Origin: Portunus trituberculatus
Taxonomy: Eukaryota; Arthropoda; Malacostraca; Decapoda; Portunidae
NCBI RefSeq assembly: GCF_017591435.1
Contig: NC_059301.1
Span: 4,457,640 to 4,521,639, forward strand
Length of the DNA: 64,000 bases
Direction of reading: 5' to 3'
In this document: piece by piece, positions 32,960 through 45,830 of the stretch
Layout: the number at the start of each line of letters is the position of its first letter
Numbering within the stretch: the first letter of the stretch is position 1
Position numbers and translations under genes: made by a program
Notes under the pieces: model-generated
The model's input: the letters and a program-made list of their open reading frames with translations, nothing else
Databases searched by the model: none
Told to the model about the DNA's origin: nothing

Positions 32960-33210
32960 CACTTAACCCTTGGCTATCGCGCCCAATTGGGGCCAAAATA
33001 GCCGCGCCATAGCCGAAAACGCGATAGCCGAATTGATCTTGGCGGGAAGGCGGTTTTTGCCAATGAGCGCTCAGATATTCCATGACGTCATGGCAGGGTG
33101 CGCTATAGCAGGCATCTGAGGTCGTGATAATGAAATTTTAGCAGCTTTTCATGGGTGCGCGATAGCAATAAAACGCGATAGCCAAAGTCGTGATAGCCGA
33201 GGGTTGACTG
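32960..33210. mobile_element. Short Tigger-like MITE, GGCTATCGCG ends
   Basis: The left end CACTTAACCCTTGGCTATCG and the complemented right end CAGTCAACCCTCGGCTATCA are inverted with TA flanks. The element is 251 bp and non-coding. Confidence 0.7.
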
Positions 33211-33215
33211 TATAT

Positions 33216-33807
33216 TTCTATTAGCTTTTTACAAACCTTGCCCCCAAAAAAGGATTGTTTTGTAATGCATAAAGTGAAATCTTACATGGAATACCAAAAA
33301 ATAAAGCAGAGATGAGATCGCCTACAGACGAAGCGGAGACTCGCGGCGACTCGGCTTCTTCTTCTTCTTCTTGTGACCCTTTTAGCTTGAGTGTTGTCTT
33401 TCACCACGTTATTTATGTTTCCACTCATCTATTGCCTGCTATAATGAATATCATATCTTAGTATTCATATTTCATTACTAATTCACTATCACTACTCACT
33501 GCCACAGAGTCCAGGTTATCCTCATGGCATGAGCCCATATGAATACTAAGATATGATATCCATTATAGCAGGCAATAGAAAAGTGGAAACAAATTTAATA
33601 TCGTGGTGAAAGACAACATGCCAAGCTAAAAAGGTCACAAGAAGAAGAACAAGCGGCCAAGTCGCCGAAGTCTCCGCCGTCTGTGGCCGATCTCATCATC
33701 TCTGCTTTATTTTTTGGTATTCCATGTAAGATTTGACTTTATGCATTACAAAACAATCCTTTCTTGCAGACAAGGTTTGTAAAAACCTAATAGAAATGTT
33801 TTGTGAA
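33216..33807. mobile_element. Foldback element with about 250-bp inverted arms
   Basis: The arm 33216-33468 (ATTTCTATTAG, AAAGGATTGTTTTGTAATGC, GGCAATAG) is repeated inverted at about 33537-33807, leaving a loop of about 70 bp. There is no coding sequence. The arms include CTTCTTCTTCTTCTT / AAGAAGAAGAA tracts. It could fold into a long RNA hairpin if transcribed. Confidence 0.85.
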
Positions 33808-34168
33808 CATAAATGCATATTTAAGACAGTAATACCACCTCCAGAGGTGGTGTTCCCAGCAACCTCAAAGCAACCTCGTCATGGAAGCTATTTTGCGGCA
33901 GGAGGTTGCTCTGAGGTTGTTAAAGAATCTAGGATCCAGCTCCAGGAGCGCTAGAAACAAGTGGGGAGCCAGACAATCACAGCGAAGCTGCCGCGTTCGG
34001 TCCCTCACCAAGCAAATTCAAACCCAGAAAATTCGCTAAAACGGATGTGGTTGTACGTTATGCGAACTTTTTGGTCAACTTTATATAGTACGTTAAACCA
34101 AAAATTCGTTAGACGAACGTTCGTTAAGCGGAGTATTACTGTATATACATATACAGTATATACATATA

Positions 34169-35057
34169 CAGTAAGGTCTCGGTTTACGTCAGAGTTATGT
34201 TCCTGAAACATGACGTAAGTCGATTTTGTACGTAACTCGAGTTTCCGTACATTTCAAAGCATATTATCGAGTTTTCAACCAATCATTGTTTATGGTCATT
34301 CAGGTAAGTTAAAGGTTATATTGTTATATTATTTACAACTATGTAGGAATATGAAACACAAGCTTGTTTTTGTTGTTGATTAGGGCCACGAACGCGAAGG
34401 ACTGCAGGTTGCCGAGAGGGGTGGATGCCTGAGGCCGCCAGGAGGGTGGGCAGGTCGAATGTTGTGACGCCCACATGGCGGACAGCTGGGAGCGTAGTGC
34501 AGTGCGGTGGGAGTAGAAGCGTGGGTAGCAGGGCAGGAAATGCAATAGGAAAGGGCAATAGGGATCAGCAGACAGGCGCAGATGGTGCAAGTCAGCTGCA
34601 AGTGTCGTGTGGCCCAGGCGAAGGCTCCGGAGTTGTTATTGTTGTGATGGGTGCGGGAGCCCTCAAGGTCGTCAACCTCCCCGTTGTCATGGTAACGGCT
34701 TTTTTCTTCCTCCTTCTCATGTCTTTTAATTATGTCCTCTTTTCTTGTAGCATAATGGTTTACCTTTACTTAGCATCACTGCTGTCACTAAGTTTTCTCT
34801 TTGGTGCCATTGAGCAAGATACTAAGAACTTGAGTCAGTAAACAGAAGTAGGATAACACTCTTGTCAGGGGGCGACGTGTGGTGGAACTGAGGCAGGGTG
34901 TGTATTCAAGCGTGAGGAGGCGGTGTGGCGGGCAACCACCAACAATAACAATAAATCCGCACTTATGATTTAAAATTTTCAATTTTTAATCTTAAATTGC
35001 CTTATAGTGGACTGACGTAACTACGAGTTTGACGTAACTCGAGACCGACGTAACCGG

Positions 35058-35060
<3 letters not shown>
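34169..35060 (-). mobile_element. Tigger-like element, inverted partner 1
   Basis: The outer left end reads CAGTAAGGTCTCGGTTTACG. The inner right end, complemented, reads GTCCCGGTTACGTCGGTCTC and lacks the terminal CAGTAAA, which is replaced by (TA)n. On the minus strand a remnant starts MAPKRKLLSD.. (about 34797-34740). It is the inverted partner of 35119-35988 along nearly its whole length. Confidence 0.8.

Positions 35061-35118
<58 letters not shown>
35061..35118. repeat. (TA)n spacer between two inverted Tigger copies
   Basis: A pure TA tract of about 57 bp separates the two head-to-head elements. Confidence 0.9.
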
Positions 35119-36464
<1,346 letters not shown>

Positions 36465-36469
36465 ATAGT

Positions 36470-36645
36470 TGAAATTGTAGATACTAAAAGATAGGGAAAC
36501 CCAGCAGAAATCTTCATATATGTCCTGCTTTATTATCATTGACGTTTCACCTTATAATGGAAGTCATCTTCAGGATCTATAATAAAGTATTAAAAAACTA
36601 GGTACAAGAATATAAAAGTCTTACAAAGACTTTTATATTCTTGTA
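36470..36645 (-). repeat. Penelope-like terminal repeat with hammerhead motif, left arm
   Basis: Read on the minus strand, 36574-36541 gives CTGAAGA, then a short stem ACTT...AGGT, then GAAACGTC. This is the core order of a type I hammerhead ribozyme as found at the ends of Penelope-like elements. The arm is inverted with respect to 37172-37293. A 45-bp hairpin (36602-36646) ends it. Confidence 0.6.
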
Positions 36646-37171
36646 CAGTAAGTCCTCATTATACAGTACATATGCGTTCCAAACCTTACCGCAAATCGAA
36701 ATTACCATATACCGAACCCATTATATCATGTAATAATAAGGGATGTTTTCCAGCACATCGAAAGTCACACCTACAGACATGAAAATACATGAAAATAGTC
36801 ATATAAAAAAATGTAATGTACTGCACAAAAGAAATAAACAGAAAATTTTTTTATTTACCTTTCACTCACCATGTATTCTATCAGATGATGTTCCTCCTGA
36901 GGCTAAGGGACAGTAGGGATTTCAGCCCTTAGTCATAATATCCACAAAAAACACACCGTAAGGATTTCACTTGTGTTCAGTGAAAAACGCGGGAAGAGAC
37001 TGATTGTTGTGGTGGCTGTGTAGTGTGGTGGTGCTACAGTACAGTGTAAACAAAACACGAGTGAATACCGTATCTGTGAATTTTTCTTACTGTAAATAGA
37101 ATCAAGGGTAGTAATTACCAAACCCCGTAACTGTGAATTTACCAAATAATGAAGTATAGGAGGACTTACTG
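36646..37171. mobile_element. Tigger-like MITE, CAGTAAGTCCTC ends
   Basis: The left end CAGTAAGTCCTCATTATACAG and the complemented right end CAGTAAGTCCTCCTATACTT are inverted with TA flanks. It is internally deleted relative to 28305-29755 and lacks the transposase. It is inserted in the Penelope-like repeat. Confidence 0.8.
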
Positions 37172-37293
37172 TACTTAGTTTTTTAATACTTTATTGTAGA
37201 TCCTAAAGATGCCTTCCATTGTAAAGTGAAACGTCGATGTTAATAAAGCAGGACATATATGAAGATTGCTGGGTTTCCCTTTCCTTTAGTATA
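37172..37293 (+). repeat. Penelope-like terminal repeat, right arm
   Basis: This arm repeats the left arm inverted. The hammerhead-like core reads CTAAAGA (37203-37209), where CTGAAGA is expected, then GAAACGTC (37228-37235). One core base is changed, so this copy should not cleave. Confidence 0.55.
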
Positions 37294-38376
37294 CAGGGGA
37301 TCCTCGCAATTGGACAGGGTTAGGGCAGTTTTTCATCGGTCGAATCAGCATTTATTTGAATCGTGAAGCAAATTTTCCCGTAAGATACTTAAGAATTAAG
37401 CGGGATAGGGATCAACCTCCAGCCTAGATTCCCCAAAACATCGCTATAACCTCTAAAAAACACTAAAACTAAATCAGTACTATTAAAGGCTTCATTCATA
37501 TCTAACTTTTTTTTATTAAACACATTAGGATGCTGTACAGTACATTTTTGGAAATAAAAACACTTGCAGCAGTCTCGCGGTAGTTGTCCTTGTTCTTCCA
37601 AATTGTTGATACTGTTGATCTTGGGACAGCCATTTGCGCTGCAACGACTCTGTGAGCTATACCTGCCTCACAATTTCTTGTAAGCTCAAGCTTATCTTTG
37701 AAAGGCAGGAAATTATGCTTCTTAGGGCTGGGGCTGGAGGTGGCTTTCTGTCATCTTGAGTCAAGACGAAATGCACCGTTTTCCTCTAGTGTCAATTTTT
37801 AGTCAAATTAAGATCTATGGCTTCTAATTAACACTTTTATGATAAAAATAATTTTCTTGTTAATTGGAATGATGCTATAATCTCAAATCAATAGAATCTT
37901 GATAAGTAGATGTAAATATATTTGTATATATATATTTTTTGTCCTAGCCTAACAGTGAATGCTCATAGGGAGCATTAAAGGCCAAAACTAGCAACAAAAA
38001 AATAGCTACGGCTTGCTGGGGGTGAAGGGACCGCCATGTTTGTTTACAGTTGACAAACGTGACAAAGGCGGAAGCGAGCTTGTGCGTAATGACCGGTATC
38101 GACAAAAGTTGAGTCTTCAGAAAGTTGACAGAAAAAGTTCACAGAAAAGTGCTAGTGTGATGCCACCTGCAATCCACAGGGTAGCGTTGGTTTACATTTT
38201 CGCCTGGCAGGTTTGCGGCGAATTTGGGGTGGCGGCATATTTGACCGGGTGGGTGGCACGCGAGATATGAATGTCGAATTGGCGAGTCAGTTAGTTGAAC
38301 CTTGAGGATTGGGTATTAATTAACTGAGTTCGAATTGGCAATAATTCATGCGAACGGTCGAATTGCAAGGATCCCC
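37294..38376. mobile_element. Tigger-like element, CAGGGGATCCTCGC ends
   Basis: The left end CAGGGGATCCTCGCAATTGG and the complemented right end TAGGGGATCCTTGCAATTCG are inverted. Inside is the GGCGGCGTCACACTAGCAC-type repeat (37748-38167). The remaining frames are short, and no transposase motif was recognised. Confidence 0.7.
37748..38167. repeat. Second copy of the CACACTAGCAC repeat
   Basis: 37748-37922 matches 27340-27513. The right edge, complemented, reads GGTGGCATCACACTAGCACTT, matching the terminus at 27268. The left terminus is missing. Confidence 0.6.
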
Positions 38377-38386
38377 TATATATATA

Positions 38387-38854
38387 CAGGCAACCCCCGC
38401 TTAACGAACGGGTTACGTCCCTAAAATACCCTTCGTTAAGCGAATTTTCGTTAAGCAAACCAATTATAACAAGACTAACCCCTGACTTGAGCTTCCATTG
38501 AGAGTAAACAAAGCGAGAGTGCATCATAGTACAGTAAAAGGTTTAATGGAAGTAAAAATTATGAAGTTAAACATTTAAGCAGTTTAATTTAAGACTGTCA
38601 TTATAATGTACACTAATGTATGTATGTAAGTAGCTTTATAATGTTGATGATCTTAAATTTGTGAAGGGAGGGAGAGTGGAGCAGGAAATATGCTAGCTGG
38701 CAACCTGTGGAATGTAAACAAAGGGTATATCATTGTACCGCATACAAAAGTTATGTACCACATTTCCACAAGGCTTTCCATTTTATCCATTGCAGAGTCA
38801 CGAGTTCAGGTGGTTCTTTTAGCTTGCAAGGAAGATATGATCTCACCAGCCTTC
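38387..38854. mobile_element. Tigger-like element, CAGGCAACCCCCG end, truncated
   Basis: It matches the first part of 46921-47980, including the reversed HTH remnant. At 38855 a TTAA is followed by a piggyBac-like MITE, and the Tigger sequence does not resume on the other side. Confidence 0.8.
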
Positions 38855-38858
38855 TTAA

Positions 38859-39703
38859 CACTTTCAGTGCTCCGGACCATGATCGTGGCTTTGAGGGAAA
38901 TGCCTCCTGTCCATGATCGTGGTCCCATATTTGACGAGTCACAGAATTAAACTGCGCGCCTCCTGGCTGCTGCTAGTTGTCAGATGACATTCTCCCACCC
39001 TCCCTCGACTCATGGGACACGCCATCAGTTGTATGGTAAGAAAAATATAGTCACAATGGCATCCACAAAGTAGACTAACAGATGCCCCTTTTCTCACAAT
39101 TATTATTATTTTACGACGTCGCTAGTGCTATTTGTTAATTTATTTACATAAATAATAAGAGTAATGATCAAATCTTGTTGTTACAGAGCAGATATGCCAG
39201 ATATTATTTGTTTATTAGTAGTATATTGTGTATTTTGTATATTACCATATAGTGGCATGCGTATCCTCGCTCATGATAGTATGTACATCAAGAAAACACT
39301 CTGAAAACGTATTTTATATTATTTGTGTGAACATAATGTATGCACAGGTGTGAAAAATAATTACTCTAGCACATTATGGAGCAGTTCTGAGCAATTGCAA
39401 TTCAAATCAGGAGGAAAATTCTGTGTAATTTAGTGAGAACACCTGCAGAAGTTGCGGCGGAAAATAACCACCCGCTACGATGGCAATACTCAACAGCGCA
39501 CAACGTACCACCAGAAAGCCAACTTTCCATCATTATTGCACCACTTTCCATGATGAGTAGAGACCTAAAATTTTTACAGTAGATGCGTAACACTCTATTA
39601 TGCATGAGAATATTGATTTTTTAAATTTTTGCAAACCTTGATTTTTCGGGCAAATTTGCGTCTCACAGACATGACCCAAAAAACTATTTGCGCCCTGAAA
39701 GGG
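38859..39703. mobile_element. PiggyBac-like MITE flanked by TTAA
   Basis: TTAA stands at 38855-38858 and 39704-39707. The ends CACTTTCAGTGCTCC and, complemented, CCCTTTCAGGGCGC are inverted. The palindrome CCATGATCGTGG occurs twice just inside the left end (about 38877 and 38911). There is no coding sequence. Confidence 0.7.
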
Positions 39704-39707
39704 TTAA

Positions 39708-40081
39708 GAAGACAAGCAAAGGAATAGCATTGGAGAAAGAGCACAGTGCTTTGCCTCTTCATGGACAATTCATATGTGTATATTTCTTCAGATTCTATAA
39801 ATATGAAATCACATATCATTATTATTGGTAACTATATAAGCAATTCACACTCCTAAATAAGAGTAGCACCATCAAGGCAACAAATAAATATGGACTAAAA
39901 ACTTTTTTCACATTAAGGAAATAACAATCTTAAACTTTAAAAAACATGAAAAGCTACAATCTTGAAAATTTCTCATACTTTCCATTGTCCCTCTTTCAAA
40001 AAGATAAATAAACAAATAAGTAAATTAAACCTTGAAACCTTTTAATTTTACAATGAATAGTTTGACTTATATGCTGATTTT
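39708..40081. other. AT-rich stretch without a gene
   Basis: No motif, repeat or coding frame was recognised. Confidence 0.5.
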
Positions 40082-42254
40082 CCCTGGAATGATTATTGCT
40101 TCCGTGTCAGAGACCCATCTCTTTGTGCTGAACGCATAACAGAGGTGTTAGTATCTGGCATGGAGGCGTACATTCCTCATTCTTTTTCTTAACCTAAATC
40201 TTCTAAACCTTGGTTTAACTCAGCCTGTTCTCGTGCTATACATGATAAAGAGGTTGCCCACAAAAGGTACTTGAGCCTTCAATCTCCTGAATCTCATGAA
40301 CTTTATATCTCTGCCCGGAATCATGCCAAGTCTGTTCTTCAACTTGCCAAACACTCTTTCATAAATAGGAAATGTCAAAATCTTTCAAACTCAAACTCTC
40401 CTTGTGACTTCTGGCATCTAGCCAAACACATCTCAAACAACTTCACTTCTTCATCTTTCCCTCCTTTATTTCATCCTGATGGCACCACTGCCATCTCTTC
40501 TGTCTCTAAAGCTGAACTCTTTTCTCAAACCTTTGCTCACAACTCCACCTTGGACGATTCTGGGCTTGTCCCTCCCTCTCCTCCTCCCTCTTACTATTTC
40601 ATGTCTACAATCAAAATTCTTCGTAATGATGTTTTCCATGCCCTTGCTGGCCTAAACCCTCGGAAGGCTTATGGACCTGATGGGGTCCCTCCTATTGTTC
40701 TCAAAAACTCTGCTTCCGTGCTTGCACCTTGCCTGGCCAAACTCTTCCAACTTTGTCTATCGAGTTCTACCTTTCCTTCTTGCTGGAAGTTCGCCTACAT
40801 TCAGCCTGTTCCTAAAAAGGGTGACCGTTCTAACCCCTCAAACTACCGTCCTATAGCTTTAATCTCTTGCTTGTCTAAAGTTTTTGAATCTATCCTGAAT
40901 AGGAAGATTCTCAAACATCTGTCACTTCACAATCTTCTGTCTGATCGCCAGTATGGCTTCCATCAAGGTCACTCTACTGGTGATCTTCTGGCTTTCCTTA
41001 CTGAGTCTTGGTCATCCTCTTTTAGAGATTTCGGTGAAACTTTTGCTGTTGCGTTAGACATATCAAAAGCTTTTGATAGAGTCTGGCATAAAGCTTTGAT
41101 TTCAAAACTGCCCTCTTACGGCTTCTATCCTTCTCTCTGCAACTTTATCTCATGTTTCCTTTCTGACCGCTCTATTGCTGCTGTGGTAGACGGCTACTGT
41201 TCTTCTCCTAAACCTATTAATAGTGGTGTTCCTCAGGGTTCTGTCCTGTCACCCACTCTCTTTCTATTATTCATTAATGACCTTCTTAACCAAACTTCTT
41301 GCCCTATCCACTCCTACGCTGATGATACCACCCTACATCTTTCCACGTTCTTTCAGAGACGTCCAACCCTTCAGGAAATTAACAGATCATGCGGGGACGC
41401 CACGGAACACCTGACTTCCGATCTTTCTAAAATTTCCGATTGGGGCAGAGAAAATCTAGTAGTTTTCAATGCCTCAAAAACTCAATTCCTCCATCTATCA
41501 ACTCGACACAACCTTCCAGACAACTATCCCCTCTTCTTCAATGACACTCAACTGTCTTCCTCTTCCACAATGAATATCCTCGGTCTGTCCTTTGCTCATA
41601 ATCTTAACTGGAAACTTCACATCTCATCTCTTGCTAAAACAGCTTCTATGAAGTTAGGTGTTCTGAGATGTCTCCGCCAGTTTTTCTCGCCCCTCCAACT
41701 GCTTACTCTGTATAAGGGCCTTATCCGTCCCTGTATGGAGTACTCTTCGCATGTTTGGGGGGGTTCCAGTCACACAGCTTTGCTTGATAGGGTGGAATCG
41801 AAAGCTCTTCGTCTCATCAACTCCCCTCCTCTGACTAACTGTCTTTAGTCTCTTTCTCACCGCCGAAATGTTGCATCCCTTTCTATATTTTATCGCTATT
41901 TTCATGGTAACTGTTCTACTGATCTTGCTAACTGCATGCCTCCTCCTCCACGGCCACGCTGCACAAGGCTTTCTTCTTCCTCTCATCCCTATTCTGTCCA
42001 ACTCTCTAATGCAAGAGTTAACCAGTACGCTCAATCATTCATCCCTTTCACTGGTAAACTCTGGAACTCCCTCCCTGCATCTGTATTTCCAAATTCCTAC
42101 AACTTATCTTCTTTTAAGAGGGAGGTAGCGAGGCATTTGCTCCCCTAATTCTGGCTGACGGTTTTGGCACTTTTTGTACTCTTTGGAGTACAGCGCTCAA
42201 GTGGGCTTTTTTCTAACTTTCTTTTTTTTGCCCTTGGCTGGCCCTCTTCCCTAC

Positions 42255-42296
<42 letters not shown>
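40082..42296 (+). mobile_element. LINE family D, longest copy
   Basis: This 5'-truncated non-LTR retrotransposon starts in the endonuclease-RT linker (WNDYCFRVRDPSLCAERI). It carries RT and the C-terminal domain, a 3' UTR with CCCTTGGCTGGCCCTC, and an A-tail of about 40 (42257-42296). Copies or fragments also lie at 14230-14510, 55803-56945, 56950-57190 and 61291-62545. Confidence 0.88.
40085..42148 (+). pseudogene. LINE D ORF2 (RT and C-terminal domain), one late stop
   Basis: Frame 40271-41848 is open for 525 codons and extends upstream to about 40085 with one stop near 40190. Motifs: GLNPRKAYGPDGVPPIVLK (40650), NPSNYRPIALISCLSKVFES (40835), YGFHQGHSTGDLLAFLTES (40952), ALDISKAFDRVWHKALI (41056), INSGVPQGSVLSPTLF (41217) and the catalytic YADDTTL (41319). 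The C-terminal LLTLYKGLIRPCMEYSSHVW (41701) is followed by TAG at 41846-41848, where the other copies have a Gln codon (DCLQPLSH). After it the same frame reads on to the natural end near 42148. It is the best preserved RT frame in the window. Confidence 0.88.
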
Positions 42297-42301
<5 letters not shown>

Positions 42302-42304
42302 ATA

Positions 42305-42955
42305 CAGGTAACTCTCGATTTACACAATAGATGTATTCCAAGAGGTATCATGTATGTCAAAATTCGCATAAAACAAACTTTTAATTCTCATAAGAAACAA
42401 TCGATAATAGGGGTGATGCGGGATGTGGTCCAAAACATTTTGTACAAAATACTCTATTTATTTAGCTAAATTAACATGTTTTTATTATTTACCATTCTAA
42501 ATACTAGAAGTGTATTTAAAGTAAAGGCAAAAAGCAAGAAATAATAAAAGAAAGCAAAAATTAATAAGAGAAAACAAAACAAAGAATACGTAAACACAAC
42601 ACTCATTGCATCACTGCCTTCACCACTCACACCACAGTCAGTCACCATCTTCCTCTGAGCTCTTCCACTTTATCAAAAATCCACTTATCAAAAATAACCC
42701 CACAGTATAAAAGTACACACTAGTAAAAAAAATAAATGCATGATGCCAATGTTTTCACCCCTCACAAGCACTTGCCGTTGCTGTCCACTCTCTGGCGCAG
42801 TTTAAAAGTCTGTCTGGCACTCAGTTTGAAAATGTGGTTGGGGCAAATCGCGAATAAGCAAACCGATCGCGCAAATTTAATTAATCATAATATTTTTTTG
42901 GTCACGTATTAACAAAAACGCGTAAATTAAACGCGCGTAAATCAAGAGTTACCTG
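42305..42955. mobile_element. Tigger-like MITE, CAGGTAACTCTCGATTTAC ends
   Basis: The left end CAGGTAACTCTCGATTTACA and the complemented right end CAGGTAACTCTTGATTTACG are inverted and flanked by TA (42303-42304, 42956-42957). The element is 651 bp and non-coding. Confidence 0.85.
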
Positions 42956-42957
42956 TA

Positions 42958-44497
42958 GTCTTGTTAAATCATGGTCTTCACATCTACTGCAGCATGTGAT
43001 GTGTTTTCTTGATCCTCTCCTATAGGAGAGGATCTACACTGTCAAGTTTTCAGTGTTTGCCAGCTAGTTTAATTCAGGAAATGGTCAGCATCATCTTGCA
43101 ATACTGAGTAGTCATCTCAAAGTAAACACTATACATATTACAATATATATCTATTGATTTATCATGCTTTTATTTCTTCCAGTATTTTTCTGTTGCTACT
43201 TTACCACGGCATTTCTATATAGTTACTTGAGTTTATACGACTAACATCATTATATAGAGCAAAATATAGTCAACTGCTGTACCAAGCTATTTTATTCTTA
43301 GAGACTTTAATACAACACAAAACCTCAACACACATTTCACTTTGTTTTTTTTTTTAAAGAGAAAAAAGAAAATTTGCAGCCAAAACCAAAATACCCTGAG
43401 GGTGTTGGATTGCTTTCACAGCCATATCTCTAAGCTTTGTCTTGCAATAGCCTGAACATGGTATGCCTTTAAACTAAAAATAACTTATCAGGATGTCCAT
43501 TAGTTAACATTGTTAGGTCTCTGTGAAGTCAAAAACATCCATGCAGAACAGTTTGGTTGGCAACAGACAATCTTACCATCAGACTTTGATATCTAAGTTA
43601 GGAAAATAAGCTCATTTACAGGGCTTCATATGTCTATGTCCAAGGAATAGAGATGGTATAAAAAAAAGCAACGCATGGTTATAACCTTAATTCTACTATT
43701 AAAGTGTTTATGTTGTAGATATATGTTTAAAAAAACTTAAGCTATTTTAATATCTCAGTATGTAATACAATATCCAAAAATATACAGTATGCACCAGACC
43801 AACTTTTCTGTGAAATATTACAATAGCTGGTGAATCTGGCTACCACAATGGGAGTTCAGGTTTTCTCCTATTGATACCCAAAATAGCCAATCATGAATGC
43901 ATAACTTTGGCAGAGTGCTTTACAGAGTTATATCATGAAGTCATTTTCAACATAAAAAAAAAAATAAATAAATAAATAAAAAAAGACAAGGGAGTAGAAA
44001 TTGACTGCAATCTGAACTTTTCTAAACACATGGCAGAAAAATTAATCAAGCTAACAAAATTTATGCTGTAATCATAACATTTGCTTGCCTGGATTACAAC
44101 CTTAATAAGACCACTCAAATATTGAATCCTTATTCAGAAAAAAAAAAAAAAAACACAGCCAGTCCAGAATGTAGTTTTGAAATATTCCTTTAAAAACCAA
44201 GATAAATTTTGAAAAAAACAGGAGCAAAAATTTTATTACACAAAACCACATAGTCCACTTTCCAAGCCACCAGTGTAAATGTTGAGGCTCTGCAACTGAA
44301 ATGACTGGTCTAATAAGCCTTTCCAAAAAGACAAATACACATGAATACTTTCATTAGATATTCCTATTTCCATCTGAATTACCAGTATATATGTATGTGT
44401 GTTTGTAGCTGAAGGAATTAAACATGGCAATCATATCAAAATAAAGAAATTATACATACTCTATTGCCATATCAAAATAAAGAAATTATACATACTC
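42958..44497. other. AT-rich region downstream of the HPDL-like gene
   Basis: No coding sequence or mobile element was recognised. A 24-bp perfect palindrome lies at 43011-43034. A 29-bp block is repeated with a 36-bp period at 44434-44498. Confidence 0.5.
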
Positions 44498-44503
44498 TTT
44501 ATT
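44498..44503 (-). terminator. Possible polyadenylation signal of the HPDL-like gene
   Basis: AATAAA on the minus strand, about 208 bp downstream of the stop codon at 44711. Other AATAAA copies occur in this AT-rich tract, so the choice is tentative. Confidence 0.35.
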
Positions 44504-44710
44504 CATGATATCTATATATCTATCTATTTATCTACCAATCTATGTGTGTAAGGGTTCAAATTTTTTCTTTGCATGCATTGTAAATGAAAACCAAGACAAC
44601 AAAAACAAAAAAATATTGAATTTCATATTACCTTTTTGATGTTCTACTTGTCTGAATCTTCAATATACAGCATATGAGAGCATTCACTAGCATATTTTGG
44701 CTTCAATCTT

Positions 44711-44897
44711 TTACTGTTGATTGTGAATGATGGACTGGGCAAGTCTGGCTTTCTTCTGCTGCTTATCACAAATAATGGATTGGGCAAGTGCTCTGATGTT
44801 GCCAGCACCAAAGCCTACGGCTCCCTTACGATGGATCACCTCCATGAAAAAGGTATCCTCTTGAAAGATTGGAGTTGTAAACACTTGTAGTAGGTAC
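44711..44897 (-). CDS. HPDL: HPDL-like dioxygenase, last coding exon
   Basis: The exon begins after the acceptor CTTAAAG|G and encodes YLLQVFTTPIFQEDTFFMEV, IHRKGAVGFGAGNIRALAQS and a basic Gln-rich tail, then TAA. This is the C-terminal end of the 4-hydroxyphenylpyruvate dioxygenase (VOC) superfamily. The Glu in FFMEV corresponds to the third iron ligand of the family, and GFGAGN is its conserved C-terminal signature. EDTFF and GNIRAL fit the HPDL branch better than HPD. HPDL is a mitochondrial enzyme linked to coenzyme Q head-group synthesis through 4-hydroxymandelate. It joins exon 55457-55587 in phase (AA|G). Earlier exons are not in the window. It could instead be HPD itself; membership of the family is much surer than the branch. 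Confidence 0.87.
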
Positions 44898-45830
44898 CTT
44901 TAAGTGGACAAGTTACATTAATGAGTAATCAGCTTGTTTGTAAGTGAAACACCAATAAAAGCCTTACATTAACATCATTCTTATCATGTCATTGGATCAT
45001 ACAAGAGACAATAGAAAAGCATCTCCAGCTCTCTTTCCACATTCTATTAGTCATCTTTCATGACCTGGAGAGAATACAGACATATTTGGTGTCATGTTTT
45101 TATTTTTTTTATTTTTCCATAAAATTGAATAGCAAGATTAGTTGATCCCTCTGTTACCAACAACACAATCCCAATCTCCATCTCCCACACCAAATTTTTT
45201 ACATGCTTCTCTTGATTTTGTGGGAGTAGTTTATATCTACCCTTATACTCTTATTTACTCACTTATGTAATTTTGTCAACATGTTCAAACAGAATTTAGT
45301 CACAAGATACATGTCATATGATATAAAACCACAAGTGCAAAGGAGTGGAACATGTGGAGTGAAAACAGTGGTGTTTGGGTGTCATTACTCATTTTCCTAG
45401 TCACTGCTCACCTTTCTGTTATTCTCTGGCAAATATTTCTCATCCAAGTCACTTATGATGCCATCTGACCTTGTAGCTAAATTTCAAGAATCACTTCACG
45501 CATGAACTCATTCTCAGACAGAGATAAATAAGAACACACTACAACACATGCCAACAACACATTGCATGGGATCACCATCAAAATGCCACAATACCCCAGC
45601 CAATCTGTCATATTGTCATTATGAGTCATAAATATCATATAAACTAATAACATGAAGCCTTCTGTATTGCCAGATAAACTGTAACTCACAAACATTTCAC
45701 TGGTCCTTCAGAGAAAATTTATATGAGTTACAATGGTAAATATAACAAAAGAGTTAATAATTGATACACCATGCTCAAGAAGTAGATGAGATCACAATAT
45801 TTCTGTTAAAATAATTTGAGTTTTCAAATA
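44898..45830 (-). other. Intron of the HPDL-like gene, 3' part
   Basis: AT-rich sequence between the last exon and a Tigger-like element. No other gene or repeat was recognised. Confidence 0.6.

Larger units (their letters stand above)
30949..34141. mobile_element. Tigger-like element, CAGTAATACTC ends, with three nested insertions
   Basis: The left end CAGTAATACTCTGCTTAACG and the complemented right end CAGTAATACTCCGCTTAACG match, with TA on both sides. Without its inserts (31170-32953, 32960-33210 and the foldback at 33216-33807) only about 0.6 kb of non-coding sequence belongs to it, so it is a MITE that served as a landing platform. Confidence 0.8.

Noticed and set aside
34425..34841. 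Plus-strand frame of 138 codons in the Tigger-like pair
   Set aside because: It reads through the non-coding part of a MITE-like element in antisense to the HTH remnant. No known domain, and the inverted partner does not keep it.
45477..45695. Minus-strand hydrophobic frame (72 codons) in the HPDL-like intron
   Set aside because: It is membrane-segment-like by composition but short and AT-rich, with no splice context or recognisable family.
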